In this document: positions 32,973-42,640 of the stretch, one piece after another | Layout: every line of letters begins with the position of its first letter | Numbering within the stretch: position 1 is the stretch's first letter | DNA from: Sphingobium sp. Leaf26 | GTDB lineage: Bacteria > Pseudomonadota > Alphaproteobacteria > Sphingomonadales > Sphingomonadaceae | NCBI RefSeq assembly: GCF_001421665.1 | Contig: NZ_LMKV01000001.1 | Location: 842,695-906,694 of the forward strand | Direction: 5' to 3' | DNA: 64,000 bases | Notes under the pieces: generated by a model | Database searches by the model: none | What the model was told of the DNA's origin: nothing | The model's input: only the letters and a program-made list of their open reading frames with translations | Made by a program: the position numbers and the translations under genes

Positions 32973-35021
32973 TCACGGCGTGACGGTCTCACGCTTTGCA
33001 AGCTGACCAGTTGAGCTGTCGTACGTGAGTCTTACCTTCTGCTGCCAAACGAAGTCGGTGCCATCCGTCATGGAGCCATAACCATCTTGAGTTTCGACCT
33101 TTCGCCCATCGGCATCATAGACGTACTTCACTATTTTTCGCGACAGCGGACCCGTTGCATCGGGATCCGGCCAAATCTCATGCGTTATCTTTCCGTCAGT
33201 GTCATATACGTAATACTTTTTTGTATCTAAGCCACTCTGTAGAGACGTTATCGACAGAATTTCGCCAAAATAGCCATATGTGTAGTTATCTGTACTGAGA
33301 ACGGTGCCGTTTCCAAGTTTAACTAATTTAGACGCCATAGTTAAATTTTTTGCGTTGTAAGAGTATTCCTCGATCGTCTCGGTCGCGGTACCTATACATG
33401 ACGCAGGATCGGCCGCAGCGGAAACCACGCACTCAGATTTTTTCGTAATACGCCAAATGGGCGTACTGCTAGAGAAGCCGCCGCCAGACAATGCGATCGT
33501 CGGAGAGATTTGTTGATGGAAGTACCGTATCTGCCTTTTGAGACCATTGACATCTGCGGGATATGTTTCGGACACTATGCCGCCGTGGTCCGCTGAGTAG
33601 ACGTAATTTGTAATATTTCCATTATTATCAGTATGACTCTTAACCCTATTGCAGAAGCGAAAGTTAGAAGAGTTACATGACCCCTCGTAGCTAAAATACT
33701 GAGTTAGGGGAACGCCTCCACCTTTTGGATACGCTCGGATTTGTGTCAGATTACGACGAGCATCATAGCTGTATTCGCTGTATCCACCAGTAAGTGACGA
33801 ACCACTATATGTAGCTTCGGGGTCTATTTGACGGATTAGAAATCGATCGTCATCAAATTGGTATATCGTTTTTGATCCTATCTCATTTATTGATTCAATA
33901 GGCACCTGTTGTAGCGCGTAAAACTTTACTTGTCTTGTCTTTCCATCTGGATTGGTACTAGTAGTTTTCGCGGTATAAAAAGTCGGACCGACATTTGAAG
34001 TGTCAACGATAGTTTTATTATATGACCATGTAGACTGCCCCACCTGAACGTTTCCATTCTGAACGGGTAGCAAACCAAATCCAGGTCTAGAAAAAGCAAA
34101 TGTTTGGCCAGAAGGAAAACTATATCCGCCATTGACGGTGGGCGTGCTATATTTATTCCTGAAAATTTCTGCCAAAGACTTATTTCTATATATAAACTCA
34201 AATCCATTAGCTGTTGTAATATTTATTTCTCGTCTGCTGGGGCCAGATGTTGTCGTACAAACGCTCGCTATTGGATCGCAGTAATCCATAGCTGAGTTTA
34301 TTATGTAAACCTTATTCGGTTCGGCACCTATGCGCGTTCCCGAGTTATACGTGCGAGAAAATATTTGGGAGTCTATTTTAATGATCCAACCAAGCGAGCT
34401 CTTAATTGCTCTCAAATTCTTCAACCCATTAGTGGTCGTAGAATAATAATAATCCAGCTTCTCACCATCGGCTCGCGTGGCAGAAATAGCTGTGGCGAGA
34501 AATCCCGGAGAATCAGGGTTTCCGGTTAGGAGGGCGGGCTCATTAGTGATTGCATATTCCGAACTACGGAATGAGGCGTCGTATGTTACTATCGTGCCGT
34601 CGGGTGTAGTTAGTTGATATGTAGTGGTATTGATTTGAACAAGGCTAGAACCTTGACTTTGACGTTCTGGTTTAAAAATCCACAGGCCAGATTGCCCGCT
34701 TACGGGCGAAAACTGGTAGGATTTACCCTCGAATGTGACAAAGTCATGAGTTACGCCTATGTAGGGATCCTCCTGAACAACGATAGCATCTGAGTAATTA
34801 TGCCGATAAGGAGGTAATGTCGGTGCAAATTTGAAGCTAATTCCATTCACATCAATGCGCGGCGCTGGCACACTCGTGACGAGCGAGATAAGATCTGTGC
34901 CGGAAGCATCGACAAACTGCACCTGAGGTACGCTTGGAGGTGGCGGATCAGCAAGGACGGGGGATGTATTGAGGACGCTTGAAAAACAAAGCAAGACGGT
35001 TCTGTAAACTGTCTTATTCAT
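32973..35021 (-). CDS. Exported RHS-repeat protein, upstream partner of the RHS core protein
   Basis: A 682-residue protein with a signal peptide (VYRTVLLCFSSVLNTSPVLA), a long beta-rich N-terminal part (FEGKSYQFSPVSGQSGLWIF; TTYQLTTPDGTIVTYDAS) and YD repeats toward the end (YSEYSYDARRNLTQIRAYP; KYYVYDTDGKITHEIW). It ends RLTYDSSTGQLAKRETVTP without an RHS core. The RHS core gene starts 37 bp later, so together they look like one RHS shell divided into two separately exported polypeptides. AT-rich. Confidence 0.8.
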   Translation of the reverse strand: MNKTVYRTVLLCFSSVLNTSPVLADPPPPSVPQVQFVDASGTDLISLVTSVPAPRIDVNGISFKFAPTLPPYRHNYSDAIVVQEDPYIGVTHDFVTFEGKSYQFSPVSGQSGLWIFKPERQSQGSSLVQINTTTYQLTTPDGTIVTYDASFRSSEYAITNEPALLTGNPDSPGFLATAISATRADGEKLDYYYSTTTNGLKNLRAIKSSLGWIIKIDSQIFSRTYNSGTRIGAEPNKVYIINSAMDYCDPIASVCTTTSGPSRREINITTANGFEFIYRNKSLAEIFRNKYSTPTVNGGYSFPSGQTFAFSRPGFGLLPVQNGNVQVGQSTWSYNKTIVDTSNVGPTFYTAKTTSTNPDGKTRQVKFYALQQVPIESINEIGSKTIYQFDDDRFLIRQIDPEATYSGSSLTGGYSEYSYDARRNLTQIRAYPKGGGVPLTQYFSYEGSCNSSNFRFCNRVKSHTDNNGNITNYVYSADHGGIVSETYPADVNGLKRQIRYFHQQISPTIALSGGGFSSSTPIWRITKKSECVVSAAADPASCIGTATETIEEYSYNAKNLTMASKLVKLGNGTVLSTDNYTYGYFGEILSITSLQSGLDTKKYYVYDTDGKITHEIWPDPDATGPLSRKIVKYVYDADGRKVETQDGYGSMTDGTDFVWQQKVRLTYDSSTGQLAKRETVTP

Positions 35022-35353
35022 TGTGATTTCCTGACTTTCTTGCGGTTAGATTCGCAATTCCGTAATGACCCGGGTAAAATTGGACGTCGACAAAATCGAT
35101 AGCGTAGCGGTAAAGAACCGTAGTGCGATTGCAAAGGCCTGGACCCTAAGAAGCGAGGTGCTCCAACAGGCGAGACGACGTGCCACTGGCGAATTTGCAC
35201 CGAAATAGCTTTTCGCATTTCTAGGGCTCTTCACCTACCTCCTCGACCGCGTATCACAGGAGAAGTGATAACTGCTGTAAAATGCCTACACGGTCAGTTA
35301 GGCGGTAGGCCGCATTAAAGCCAAGCCATTCCAATAGGTTCATCATTACCCCC
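35022..35353. other. 332 bp interval upstream of the RHS genes
   Basis: Two overlapping short reverse-strand frames (about 60-65 codons) lack any family features. The region probably contains the promoter of the RHS transcript; no repeat or terminator stands out. Confidence 0.3.
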
Positions 35354-35725
35354 TTAGATAGATACGATCTTACCTAAGCGATTCACTCGGCTTGTGACAA
35401 GGCATCCAGACGGGAAACGGTGTTTGTCATAATTGACTACGTCGCGGACATCTAGCTGAACCGGCTCTATCGCTGTCGCTGTAATACCAAATCCTTGAGG
35501 GCCTGACTCACGGGGGATTTCTTTTCGGCGGATTCTCTGATTCAGAGTCGCAAATTGGAGGAAGTTTGCGATGGCGGCGGCGCTTGGGTTGCGGTTGGAT
35601 TTCGACGGAGGGGCATTGCGGCGGCTGGCGCGTACCGAAACCGCCGCGACCAGTTCACGCTTCTGTTGATCGGTCCATACCCCCCGCCGCTCCGGCCCCG
35701 AATTTACCGTGATCTGACTCATCAT
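35354..35725 (-). pseudogene. IS66-like transposase accessory gene remnant
   Basis: The first 29 codons (MMSQITVNSGPERRGVWTDQ, then QKRELVAAV) look like the start of an IS66-family TnpA/OrfA protein. From about 35638 onward the frame no longer resembles it, so the gene was broken by insertion, deletion or frameshift. No complete inverted repeat is visible. It marks the zone where island-like DNA gives way to chromosome-like genes. Confidence 0.45.
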
Positions 35726-36076
35726 ACCGTCCTTAGTATCGATGCAAACATCGGCGCGTTCACCAGTGCCATGTCAAAATATCAGCCGATCACCGCAAGG
35801 CGGCCCTCACCGGAGCGATACAGTAAATCAGGGGGAACCAGCGTCCCTCCGTTGGTACCTGCCGATGTGTTAGGATACTTTGGCGGTATTGGGACGTCAC
35901 GAACATGCCGTACGGGTTCAGATTGCTATCTCCAAAGCATTACAACAAAGGTGACCCCGCGAAGGCGGGAACCCATCTCCTGGGCTTGCGCCAATTGCAA
36001 AGCTGGGGAGATGGTTCCTCGCCTGCGCGGGGACGACTGTATGGGGTTGAAGTGTCCGCAACCCACCCATCCCCCC
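35726..36076. other. 350 bp intergenic region at the island/chromosome transition
   Basis: No gene is supported. It holds the long palindromic element at 35955-36032 (separate entry) close to the AraC-type gene stop. The long forward frame through this zone is antisense to that gene. Confidence 0.4.
35955..36032. repeat. Palindromic REP-like element
   Basis: CCCCGCGAAGGCGGGAACCC (35955 on) and ATCTCC are mirrored by GGAGATGG, then TTCCTCGCCTGCGCGGGG (to 36032), around a loop of about 25 bases. Such long GC hairpins containing GCGAAGGCGGG are dispersed repeats in sphingomonad genomes, as far as I recall. It could also serve as a transcription terminator. Confidence 0.6.
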
Positions 36077-36970
36077 TCAAATCGCCAGCGCCACCTGCGG
36101 CATCGCCCGCAACCGCCCCATGTCCCGCACCGGCGGCGCGCCGAACAGGCGGCGATATTCGCGGCTGAATTGCGACGGGCTGTCATACCCCACCCGAAAC
36201 CCCGCCTCCGCCGCGTCCAGCCGGTCGGCCAGCATCAACGTCCGCGCCGCCTGCAACCGCAGCTGCTTCTGATATTGCAGCGGCGTCATCGCGGTCGCGC
36301 GGCGGAAATGCTCGTGGAAGCTCGATACGCTCATCCCCGCCAGATCCGCCAGCCCCGGACCATTAAACGGCTCGCGGAAATGCGCCTTCAGCCAGCCGAT
36401 CGCCCGCGCGATCTGCCCCGTCCGGCTTTCCCCCGCCGCGATCGCGCGGACGATGCCGCCGCTCGGCCCGGTCATCAGCCGCACCAGCAATTCCCGCTCG
36501 ATGATCGGCGCCAGCAGCGGCGCGCCGCCCGGATCGCCCAGCAGCGCGGTGAGCCGCGTCGCTGCGTCCAGCAATTCCGGCGTGACAGGATGCAGCGACA
36601 ATGCGCTCCCCTCCGCCGATGGGGCAGCGGGCGGCAGGGCGATGGCGATGTCGGACAGCAGCACCGGGTCCAGATAAAGGCAGAAGCAGAGATAGGGCGC
36701 ATCGTCGCTGGCCTGCGTCACCATGCCTGTGATCGGCAGGTCGAGCGAGGCGACCAGATAGCTGGCCGGCCCATAGGCCACCACGCTGTCCCCCAGCATC
36801 ACCCGCTTGGCCCCGTGCGCGATGATGCAGAGCGCCGGCCGCTGGAGCATATGCACCGGCTCGTCCGCATGGCTCCAGCGCACCAGCGTCAGGCGCGGGA
36901 TGGTCGTGTCGATGATCCCGTCCGTATCGGCATATCGGGCAATCTGCCGACCAAGGGCATCGTGCGACAT
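36077..36970 (-). CDS. AraC-family transcriptional regulator
   Basis: A 297-residue regulator with an AraC_N-type cupin half (ALCIIAHGAKRVMLGDSVVA; SYLVASLDLPITGMVTQAS) and two C-terminal HTHs (GPGLADLAGMSVSSFHEHFR; RVGYDSPSQFSREYRRLFG). The ATG at 36970 is used; the 28 codons upstream are leader. Divergent from the SDR gene, with 181 bp between start codons, so it probably controls that oxidoreductase in response to a small ligand. Confidence 0.9.
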   Translation of the reverse strand: MSHDALGRQIARYADTDGIIDTTIPRLTLVRWSHADEPVHMLQRPALCIIAHGAKRVMLGDSVVAYGPASYLVASLDLPITGMVTQASDDAPYLCFCLYLDPVLLSDIAIALPPAAPSAEGSALSLHPVTPELLDAATRLTALLGDPGGAPLLAPIIERELLVRLMTGPSGGIVRAIAAGESRTGQIARAIGWLKAHFREPFNGPGLADLAGMSVSSFHEHFRRATAMTPLQYQKQLRLQAARTLMLADRLDAAEAGFRVGYDSPSQFSREYRRLFGAPPVRDMGRLRAMPQVALAI

Positions 36971-37151
36971 AGGGCTTTCTCCTTTACCTCGGACCCTATC
37001 GCCCCTGTGTCCACCTGAACAGCCTGTCCGCCCCACATCTGGAAAATCGTGCAATCATCGCGCAAGCCCATTCTACCGCTCCCACCCCATGATGGCGCAT
37101 TCATAAACCATCGGATCGACGGTCGATCCGCCCGAACATGGGAGACAGGAC

Positions 37152-37883
37152 ATGGCAATCAACACGAAGGTCATCGCAATCACCGGCGCCAGCAGCGGCA
37201 TCGGCGAAGGCACGGCGCGGCTGCTGGCGGCGCGCGGCGCGAAGTTGATGCTGGGCGCGCGCCGCACCGATCGGCTGGCGAAACTGGCGGACGAACTGAA
37301 CGCGGCGGGCGGGACGGTCGCCTTCCGGGCGCTGGACGTCACCGACCGGACGGATTTCGAGGCCTTCGTCGCCGCGACCGAAGCCGCGTTCGGCCGGATC
37401 GACGTGCTGGTGAACAATGCCGGTCTTATGCCGCTGTCCCGCTTCGACAGTCTGAAGGTCGATGAATGGGACCGGATGATCGACGTCAACATCCGCGGCG
37501 TCCTGCACGGCATCGCCGCCGCCCTGCCCCGCTTCAAGGCGCAGGCGAGCGGCCATTTCGTCAATATCTCCTCGATCGGTGGCTATCGCGTCTGGTCGAC
37601 CTGCGGCGTGTACAGCGCCACCAAATATGCGGTGCGCGCCATTTCCGACGGGCTGCGCATGGAACATGACGATATCCGCGTGACCGTCGTGTCGCCGGGC
37701 GTGGTGGAATCGGAACTGGCCGGCACCATCACCGAAGCCGGCGCCGCTGCCGCGATGGCCGATTTCCGTGCCATCGCCCTCACCCCGGACGCGATCGCCC
37801 GCGCCATCGCCTATGCGGTGGAACAGCCCGCCGATGTCGACGTCAACGAACTGGTCGTGCGGCCGGTCCGCACGATGGATTGA
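37152..37883 (+). CDS. Short-chain dehydrogenase/reductase
   Basis: A 243-residue classical SDR: cofactor motif TGASSGIGEG, NNAG (VLVNNAGLMP), catalytic Ser in VNISSIGG and the YxxxK in YSATKYAVRA, and PG motif VVSPGVVESEL. The Arg pair after the second strand (LGARRTDRL) favours NADP. It is like the YdfG/serine-dehydrogenase type of general reductases. Substrate unknown. ATG preceded by GGGAGACAGG. Confidence 0.92.
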   Translation: MAINTKVIAITGASSGIGEGTARLLAARGAKLMLGARRTDRLAKLADELNAAGGTVAFRALDVTDRTDFEAFVAATEAAFGRIDVLVNNAGLMPLSRFDSLKVDEWDRMIDVNIRGVLHGIAAALPRFKAQASGHFVNISSIGGYRVWSTCGVYSATKYAVRAISDGLRMEHDDIRVTVVSPGVVESELAGTITEAGAAAAMADFRAIALTPDAIARAIAYAVEQPADVDVNELVVRPVRTMD

Positions 37884-37949
37884 GGGTATATGCAAATGGG
37901 CCGCTCCTTGCAGGGCGGCCCATGCATTGATGGAACGACCATCAGCAGA

Positions 37950-38750
37950 TCAGTGCACGAAGCGCGCCACCACATCGCGATAGGAGCGGCTGACCTTCAC
38001 CTGCGCGCCGCTCTCCAGCACCAGGAAACATTCGCCATTGGTGTGGGGCTTCACCTGCCGCACCTGGCTCAGGTTCACGATGGTCGAGCGATGCACGCGC
38101 TGGAAATTTCGCGGGTCCAGCCGCTTTTCCAGATCCTTCATCGTCTCGCGCAGGATCAGCGAATTGTCGGCGGTATAGATGCACATATAATCGCCCGCCG
38201 CATCGATCCGCTCGATCGAATCCACATCGACGCGGAATATCTGCCCGCGATCCTTGATGTTGATCAGCTTCTCGAACCGGCTGGACGCGGGCGAATCATC
38301 GTCGGTCACGAAATCGCTCATCGCCTGCGGCGCGACCTCGGCCAGCACTTCACGCAGCTTCTCGACTTCCTGCACCTGCCGCTTCTCGTTCAGGCGCTGG
38401 CGCACCCGGTCCAGCGCATCGGCCAGGCGCCCGTCGTCCACCGGCTTCATCAGATAATCGACCGCCTGCGCCTCGAACGCGCGGATCGCGTGGTCGCTAT
38501 ATGCGGTGCAGAAAATCACCAGCGGCGGCTCCACCTCCATCAGGCCCTGCACGACGGAAAAGCCATCGAAGCCGGGCATCTGAATGTCGAGGAACACAAG
38601 GTCGGGTTTATGCGTCTTGATCGCGCGGATGGCTTCGCGGCCGTTGTTGCAGGTTTCGATAATGTCGACATCCTCATGCGCTTGCAGACGCAGTTGGAGT
38701 CCTTGAATGGCCAGGCTTTCGTCATCGACGAGGATTGTTCTGATGGTCAT
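37950..38750 (-). CDS. LytTR-type response regulator
   Basis: A 266-residue regulator: receiver domain with phosphoacceptor Asp in LVFLDIQMPGFDG and conserved Lys in YLMKPVDD, and a C-terminal LytTR DNA-binding domain (IERIDAAGDYMCIYTADNSL; RVHRSTIVNLSQVRQVKPH). It overlaps its kinase by 4 bp, so both are from one transcript. LytTR systems regulate envelope, exopolysaccharide or metabolite uptake genes; target unknown. Confidence 0.93.
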   Translation of the reverse strand: MTIRTILVDDESLAIQGLQLRLQAHEDVDIIETCNNGREAIRAIKTHKPDLVFLDIQMPGFDGFSVVQGLMEVEPPLVIFCTAYSDHAIRAFEAQAVDYLMKPVDDGRLADALDRVRQRLNEKRQVQEVEKLREVLAEVAPQAMSDFVTDDDSPASSRFEKLINIKDRGQIFRVDVDSIERIDAAGDYMCIYTADNSLILRETMKDLEKRLDPRNFQRVHRSTIVNLSQVRQVKPHTNGECFLVLESGAQVKVSRSYRDVVARFVH

Positions 38751-39859
38751 GCGGCCACTTTCGATGTTTCATCCATGTTAAGCGGAATTTCGATGATGAC
38801 CGAAAATCCGCCCGGCGTGGAACGCGTTTCAAAGCTCTGTCGTTCCCCGAAGGCCTGAATTAACCGGTCCCGGATGTTCGGCAGGCCGATACCGGTCCCC
38901 TCGCTCATCGGGATGTGCGGCCTCATTCCGCCTTCATTCAATCCCGGCCCGCTGTCCGATACGACGATCCGTACATTATCCCCGGCAGGCTGCGCGCTGA
39001 CCGCTATTTCGGCCCCTTCCTCCTTGGGCGTGACCGCATATTTGATCGCATTTTCGACCAGCGGCTGGAGCAGGAGCGAGGGCAATCGCGCGTGGGCGAC
39101 GGCAGGATCGATGGTGAAGACCGGGCGCAACCGATCTTCGAACCGCATCTTCTCGATCTCCAGATAGAGTTTCAGCGTCTCGATCTCCTGCTCGATCGTC
39201 ACCTGCGCGGTCGGTTCGTTGATCAGCGTATAGCGCAGGAAGGAGGACAGCCGCGACAGCATCGCATTGGCCCGGTCGGTCTGCTTGAGCAGCACCAGAG
39301 TCGAGATGCTGTTGAGCGTATTGAACAGGAAATGCGGGTTCAACTGATACCGCAGCATCGCCAGTTGCGCGTTGGCGGCCTGATTTTCCAGCCGCAGCAA
39401 CTGGTCCGCCTGTTCCTCCACCGTCAGGTAGAAATTGATCGCATAGTAAAGCGAAGACCATGCTCCCAGCAGCGTCATCGACAGATAGAAGGCGCCCAGG
39501 AACAGTTGCAGCCCCGCCGTCTCGCTCGCCCTGTTCTGCGTCGAAAAAACCCAGGAGTCGATAAAGGCAACGAGCGCGGCGGCCGCGACCACGGTGACGA
39601 TCGACACGCCCCAGGTGACGATCGGCCGCTTCTTCACCAGAAAGCGGAACATCACCGCAATCAGCAGCGTCACCGAATAGCCGGACACAGTGGAGATCAG
39701 CACCGGCACAAGGCTGGAGAGCGGCTGGCCGTTGGCGATGGTGGAGGAGCCGCGCAACAGGAAGGCGCCCGCCCAGCCCAGCGACTGGAGGTTCCAGAAG
39801 GCGCGATTCTTGTCGGCGAAGAACGGCTGCGGCTTGATGCGTGGTACGGTGACGGACAT
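38747..39859 (-). CDS. LytS/YehU-type sensor histidine kinase
   Basis: A 370-residue membrane kinase. The ATG at 39859 (MSVTVPRIKPQPFF) is preferred to the longer frame. Four hydrophobic segments span about residues 30-150 (VLISTVSGYSVTLLIAVMFR; GVSIVTVVAAAALVAFI; FLGAFYLSMTLLGAW), followed by the His_kinase domain with LRYQLNPHFLFNTLNSIST and an HATPase domain (LVENAIKYAVTPKEEGAE; GTGIGLPNIRDRL). It phosphorylates the LytTR regulator encoded downstream. Confidence 0.93.
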   Translation of the reverse strand: MSVTVPRIKPQPFFADKNRAFWNLQSLGWAGAFLLRGSSTIANGQPLSSLVPVLISTVSGYSVTLLIAVMFRFLVKKRPIVTWGVSIVTVVAAAALVAFIDSWVFSTQNRASETAGLQLFLGAFYLSMTLLGAWSSLYYAINFYLTVEEQADQLLRLENQAANAQLAMLRYQLNPHFLFNTLNSISTLVLLKQTDRANAMLSRLSSFLRYTLINEPTAQVTIEQEIETLKLYLEIEKMRFEDRLRPVFTIDPAVAHARLPSLLLQPLVENAIKYAVTPKEEGAEIAVSAQPAGDNVRIVVSDSGPGLNEGGMRPHIPMSEGTGIGLPNIRDRLIQAFGERQSFETRSTPGGFSVIIEIPLNMDETSKVAA

Positions 39860-39916
39860 TGCACCCAGACTTAGGCCATTTGCGCGCCCGGTCAAAGTCG
39901 GTTTAGCCACCCATCG

Positions 39917-40402
39917 TCAGGCCGCCGCCGCCGGCTCCTCGGTCATCGGCGTCACCTCGTCGGTGCACAGCCAGACCAGGTCGGCCAGGTCGAGCGTGCG
40001 CCCGTCATGCGCCTGCATGGCGATCGGGCGGATCGGCTGGCCGTCGCGCTTGTCCGCCAGCACCTGGCAGGCCGGCGTGCCGCATCCCCATTTCTCGCCC
40101 CACTGGCGCAGCGCGATCATGGCCGGGGCCAGCCCCTGCCCCTTTTCCGTCAGCCGATATTCGACCTTGCGCCGGTCGCACTGCATCGGCTGGCGCACCA
40201 ATATGCCGTTTTCCACCAGCCGCGACAGCCGGTTGGCCAATATGTTGCGGGCGATGCCCAGGGTGGACTGAAATTCCTCGAAATGGCGAATGCCCGACAG
40301 TGCGCCGCGCAGGATGAGGAACGACCAGCGTTCACCCATCATCTCCAGCGCGCTGGGCAGCGCGCATTGTTCCAGATCCTGGGCAAGACTATGTTTCATC
40401 AT
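39917..40402 (-). CDS. HxlR-family transcriptional regulator
   Basis: A 161-residue winged-helix protein: EQCALPSALEMMGERWSFLI, LILRGALSGIRHFEEFQSTL, ILANRLSRLVENGILVRQPM and RRKVEYRLTEKGQGLAPAMI, the complete HxlR wHTH. The C-terminal 55 residues extend beyond the usual domain (CGTPACQVLADKRDGQP). Start uncertain by a few codons (GTG 40408, ATG 40402 or 40399). It is divergent from rsh with about 110 bp between them. Target unknown. Confidence 0.88.
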   Translation of the reverse strand: MMKHSLAQDLEQCALPSALEMMGERWSFLILRGALSGIRHFEEFQSTLGIARNILANRLSRLVENGILVRQPMQCDRRKVEYRLTEKGQGLAPAMIALRQWGEKWGCGTPACQVLADKRDGQPIRPIAMQAHDGRTLDLADLVWLCTDEVTPMTEEPAAAA

Positions 40403-40510
40403 TCTCACGCATAGCGCAAAGCGGCGGGGGTTGCAAAATCGCAGCCTTATTCATGCCAAATGGGATTTTTTTGTTGCACCGCAAGCCCGTTCTCACACAA
40501 TCGGGCAACG

Positions 40511-42616
40511 ATGCTGCGTCAATATGAACTTGTCGAACGGGTAAAGCGCTACGATCCGGATGCGGACGAAGCCATGATCAACCGCGCCTATGTCTTTTCG
40601 GTCCAGAAACATGGCTCGCAAAAGCGCGCCAGCGGCGACCCTTATTTCAGCCACCCGATCGAGGTGGCGGGCATCCTGACCGACTTCAACCTGGACGACC
40701 AGACGATCGTGACCGCGCTGCTGCACGACACGATCGAGGATACGCTGGTCACCTATGAGGAGATAGAGGCCGCGTTCGGCAAGGATGTCGCGCGCATGGT
40801 CGACGGCGTGACCAAGCTCAGCAAGATCGAGGCCATGTCCGAAAATGAGCGGGCGGCGGAGAATCTGCGCAAATTCCTGCTCGCCATGTCGGACGATATC
40901 CGCGTGCTGCTGGTGAAGCTCGCCGACCGGCTGCACAATATGCGCACGCTGCACTTCATCAAGAATCCCGACAAGCGCCGCCGCATCGCGCGCGAGACGA
41001 TGGATATCTACGCCCCGCTCGCCGAACGCATCGGCATGTATGATTTCATGCGCGAGATGCAGTTGCTCGCCTTCCGCGAGATCGAGCCGGAAGCCTATGC
41101 CAGCATCACCAAGCGGCTGGAGCAGCTCAAGGAAGGCGGCCATGACAAGGTCGACCGGATCGGCGCGGAACTGCAATTGCTGCTGGCGGGCAAGGGCATG
41201 TCGGTCAGCGTGTCGGGCCGCGAAAAACACCCCTATTCCATCTTCAGGAAGATGCAGGAACGGCATATCAGCTTCGAGCAGCTGACCGACGTGATGGCCT
41301 TCCGCGTCATCACCGACAGCCATGAGGCCTGCTACCGCGCGCTCGGCATCATCCACCAGACCTTCAAGATGGTCCCCGGCCGGTTCAAGGATTATATCTC
41401 CACCCCCAAGCGCAACGGCTATCAGTCGCTGCACACCACCGTCATCCATCAGGACAATGCCCGGATCGAGGTGCAGATTCGCAGCCGCGACATGCATAAC
41501 GACGCCGAACTCGGCCTCGCCGCGCATTGGGCCTACAAGCAGAAGGGCGACGCCACCGACCATCACGCCGCCTGGCTGCGCGACCTGGTCGAAATCCTGG
41601 AACAGAGCCAGGACGCCGACGAACTGCTCGAACATACCCGCATGGCGATGTATCAGGACCGCATCTTCGCCTTCTCGCCCAAGGGCGAACTGCATCAGAT
41701 GCCCAAGGGGTCGACCCCGGTCGATTTCGCCTATGCCGTCCACACCTCGCTCGGCAACCAGACCGTGGGGGCCAAGGTCAATGGCCGCGTCGTGCCGCTG
41801 CGCACCAGCCTGGAAAATGGCGACCAGGTCGAAATCCTCAAGTCAGAGGGCCAGGAACCACAGCCCGGCTGGCTGACCTTCGCCATCACCGGCAAGGCGC
41901 GTGCCGCCATCCGCCGCTATATCCGCCAGAAACAGCGCGGCGAGGAAATCAAGCTGGGCGAAAAACTCTATGAAGAGATAATCGGCCGCTTCTCCCCGGA
42001 CCTTGCCAGGGAACTGGGCGACAAGGCGCTGACCGCCGCCCTCAAGCGCCTGAAGCTGGACGATCGCGCGTCGCTGATGGTGGCGATCGCGACTCATCGC
42101 CTGCTCGACAGCGAAGTGATGGAGGCGCTGATCCCCGGCTCCACCTCCCATGAGGGCATGGCGGAAGCGCATCCCCGCCAGCATGAACCCGTGTCCATCC
42201 GCGGCCTGACGCCGGGCATCGCCTACAACCTCAGCGATTGCTGCCACCCCGTGCCCGGCGACCGGATCGTCGGCGTGCGCCGCACCGGCGAGCCGATCGA
42301 GGTGCACACGATCGACTGCCGCTCGCTGGAGGTGGAGCAGGACGACGACTGGGTCGACCTGTCCTGGGACAGCAAGTCGAAGGGCGGCACCGCGCGCCTC
42401 TCCGTCATCGTCAAGAATCAGCCGGGTGCGCTGGCCGCCGTCGCCAACGTCTTCGGCGCGACCAAGGCGAACATCCTCAACCTGCAACTGGTCAATCGCG
42501 AAGGCCCCTTCCACACCGACGTCATCGACCTGGAAGTCGCCGACGCGCAGCATTTGAACCGCATCCTCTCAGCCCTGCGCGCGATCGACGTGGTGGTGCA
42601 GGCCGACCGGGTCTGA
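40511..42616 (+). CDS. rsh: Bifunctional (p)ppGpp synthetase/hydrolase
   Basis: A 701-residue RelA/SpoT homologue. The HD hydrolase domain (HPIEVAGILTDFNLDD; TALLHDTIEDT; KLADRLHNMRTLHFI), synthetase domain (REKHPYSIFRKMQERHISFE; RFKDYISTPKRNGYQSLHTT), TGS (IFAFSPKGELHQMPKGSTPV) and ACT domain (VIVKNQPGALAAVANVF) are all present. It is the single long Rsh usual in alphaproteobacteria and governs the stringent response. ATG 40511 begins the well-conserved MLRQYELVERVKRYDPDADE; upstream codons read as leader. Confidence 0.95.
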   Translation: MLRQYELVERVKRYDPDADEAMINRAYVFSVQKHGSQKRASGDPYFSHPIEVAGILTDFNLDDQTIVTALLHDTIEDTLVTYEEIEAAFGKDVARMVDGVTKLSKIEAMSENERAAENLRKFLLAMSDDIRVLLVKLADRLHNMRTLHFIKNPDKRRRIARETMDIYAPLAERIGMYDFMREMQLLAFREIEPEAYASITKRLEQLKEGGHDKVDRIGAELQLLLAGKGMSVSVSGREKHPYSIFRKMQERHISFEQLTDVMAFRVITDSHEACYRALGIIHQTFKMVPGRFKDYISTPKRNGYQSLHTTVIHQDNARIEVQIRSRDMHNDAELGLAAHWAYKQKGDATDHHAAWLRDLVEILEQSQDADELLEHTRMAMYQDRIFAFSPKGELHQMPKGSTPVDFAYAVHTSLGNQTVGAKVNGRVVPLRTSLENGDQVEILKSEGQEPQPGWLTFAITGKARAAIRRYIRQKQRGEEIKLGEKLYEEIIGRFSPDLARELGDKALTAALKRLKLDDRASLMVAIATHRLLDSEVMEALIPGSTSHEGMAEAHPRQHEPVSIRGLTPGIAYNLSDCCHPVPGDRIVGVRRTGEPIEVHTIDCRSLEVEQDDDWVDLSWDSKSKGGTARLSVIVKNQPGALAAVANVFGATKANILNLQLVNREGPFHTDVIDLEVADAQHLNRILSALRAIDVVVQADRV

Positions 42617-42640
42617 AGCGCCAGCCTCAAGGTCGCAGTC

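Noticed and set aside
35555..37018. 487-codon forward open frame across the island end
   Set aside because: Antisense to the AraC-family gene; histidine/arginine/glutamine-rich and without motifs.
40493..41743. 416-codon reverse open frame opposite rsh
   Set aside because: Shadow of the Rsh coding sequence.
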